Source: Enterobacteriaceae bacterium UBA3516 (GTDB lineage Bacteria; Pseudomonadota; Gammaproteobacteria; Enterobacterales; Enterobacteriaceae). From it: a stretch of 6,030 nt of DNA. The stretch covers positions 1 through 6,030 of the forward strand of contig DFPL01000266.1 of assembly GCA_002377245.1 (NCBI GenBank). The letters run 5' to 3'. The notes under the pieces were generated by a model. It made no database searches. It was not told the origin of the DNA and saw nothing but the letters and a program-made list of their open reading frames with translations. Each line of letters starts with the position of its first letter. Position 1 is the stretch's first letter. The position numbers and the translations under genes are program-made. Shown one piece after another: positions 5,941 to 6,030 of the stretch.

Positions 5941-6030
5941 GTCACCGCGATGACAGGGTCCGGCTGAAAATCGACGAAGCGTATCCGTACGGCCGGCGCG
6001 ACGCGCAGGGATGCGCGGCGAGGGCGACTT
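5941..6030. other. GC-rich hairpin-forming non-coding tail, cut by window edge
   Basis: I see no supportable gene in 5887-6030. The last 50 bases are 74% G+C, against 36% in 5891-5940. They hold the palindrome CCGTACGG (5985-5992), the odd palindrome GCGCG-A-CGCGC (5996-6006), and a perfect 6-bp hairpin CGCGCA/TGCGCG (6002-6007 with 6012-6017) closed by a GGGA loop. A short minus-strand frame (6030-5899, 43 codons, rich in Arg and Pro) is open but has no recognisable content. The segment could be the edge of a structured intergenic repeat. The window ends before this can be judged. Confidence 0.35.

Noticed and set aside
5899..6030. A minus-strand open frame from the right edge (43 codons), possibly the C-terminus of a gene
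   Set aside because: The translation is Arg/Pro-rich with no recognisable motif, overlaps the palindrome-dense GC-rich stretch, and has neither start nor terminator in view.
1..6030. CRISPR arrays, insertion sequences, tRNA or rRNA genes, phage or defence genes
   Set aside because: No direct-repeat arrays, transposase-like frames, tRNA-like cloverleaf sequences or accessory genes were seen. Nearly all bases are taken by conserved housekeeping genes.

Overview
This window looks like an ordinary, conserved chromosomal segment of a member of the Enterobacteriaceae. Its proteins match my recollection of the E. coli/Salmonella orthologues nearly end to end: LeuS 860 aa, HolA 343 aa, NadD 213 aa and YbeL 160 aa. 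The gene order leuS-lptE-holA-nadD, with ybeL divergent from leuS, is also the familiar enteric one. The 3' end of cobD next to nadD points to a lineage with the cobalamin nucleotide-loop gene that E. coli K-12 lacks, for example Salmonella, Citrobacter, Klebsiella, Enterobacter or Kosakonia. I cannot resolve the genus from the sequence alone.

Layout, left to right. Positions 1-316 (+) hold the last 104 codons of cobD. It runs tail to tail into nadD (932-291, -), with a 26-base overlap of the two coding ends. Continuing rightward on the minus strand are holA (1965-934), lptE (2513-1965) and leuS (5110-2528). Transcription therefore runs leuS > lptE > holA > nadD. The junctions are very tight: a 14-base gap, a 1-base stop/start overlap, and a 1-base gap. 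This indicates one polycistronic unit. A candidate sigma70 promoter for leuS lies at about 5205-5176. After a 225-base divergent spacer, ybeL (5336-5818, +) encodes a small zinc-ribbon protein and ends at a clear intrinsic terminator (5827-5853). The last 177 bases are non-coding as far as I can see. They contain a degenerate REP-like hairpin and a very GC-rich, hairpin-forming tail cut by the window edge.

Functionally, the minus-strand operon joins four housekeeping jobs: leucyl-tRNA charging, LPS delivery to the outer-membrane surface, sliding-clamp loading in replication, and NAD synthesis. cobD belongs to a separate pathway, cobalamin synthesis, and is transcribed against the operon. I did not find an undescribed system. 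The points most worth a second look are an apparent change at a reported LPS-contact residue of LptE, the cobD/nadD 3' overlap, and the GC-rich structured tail.
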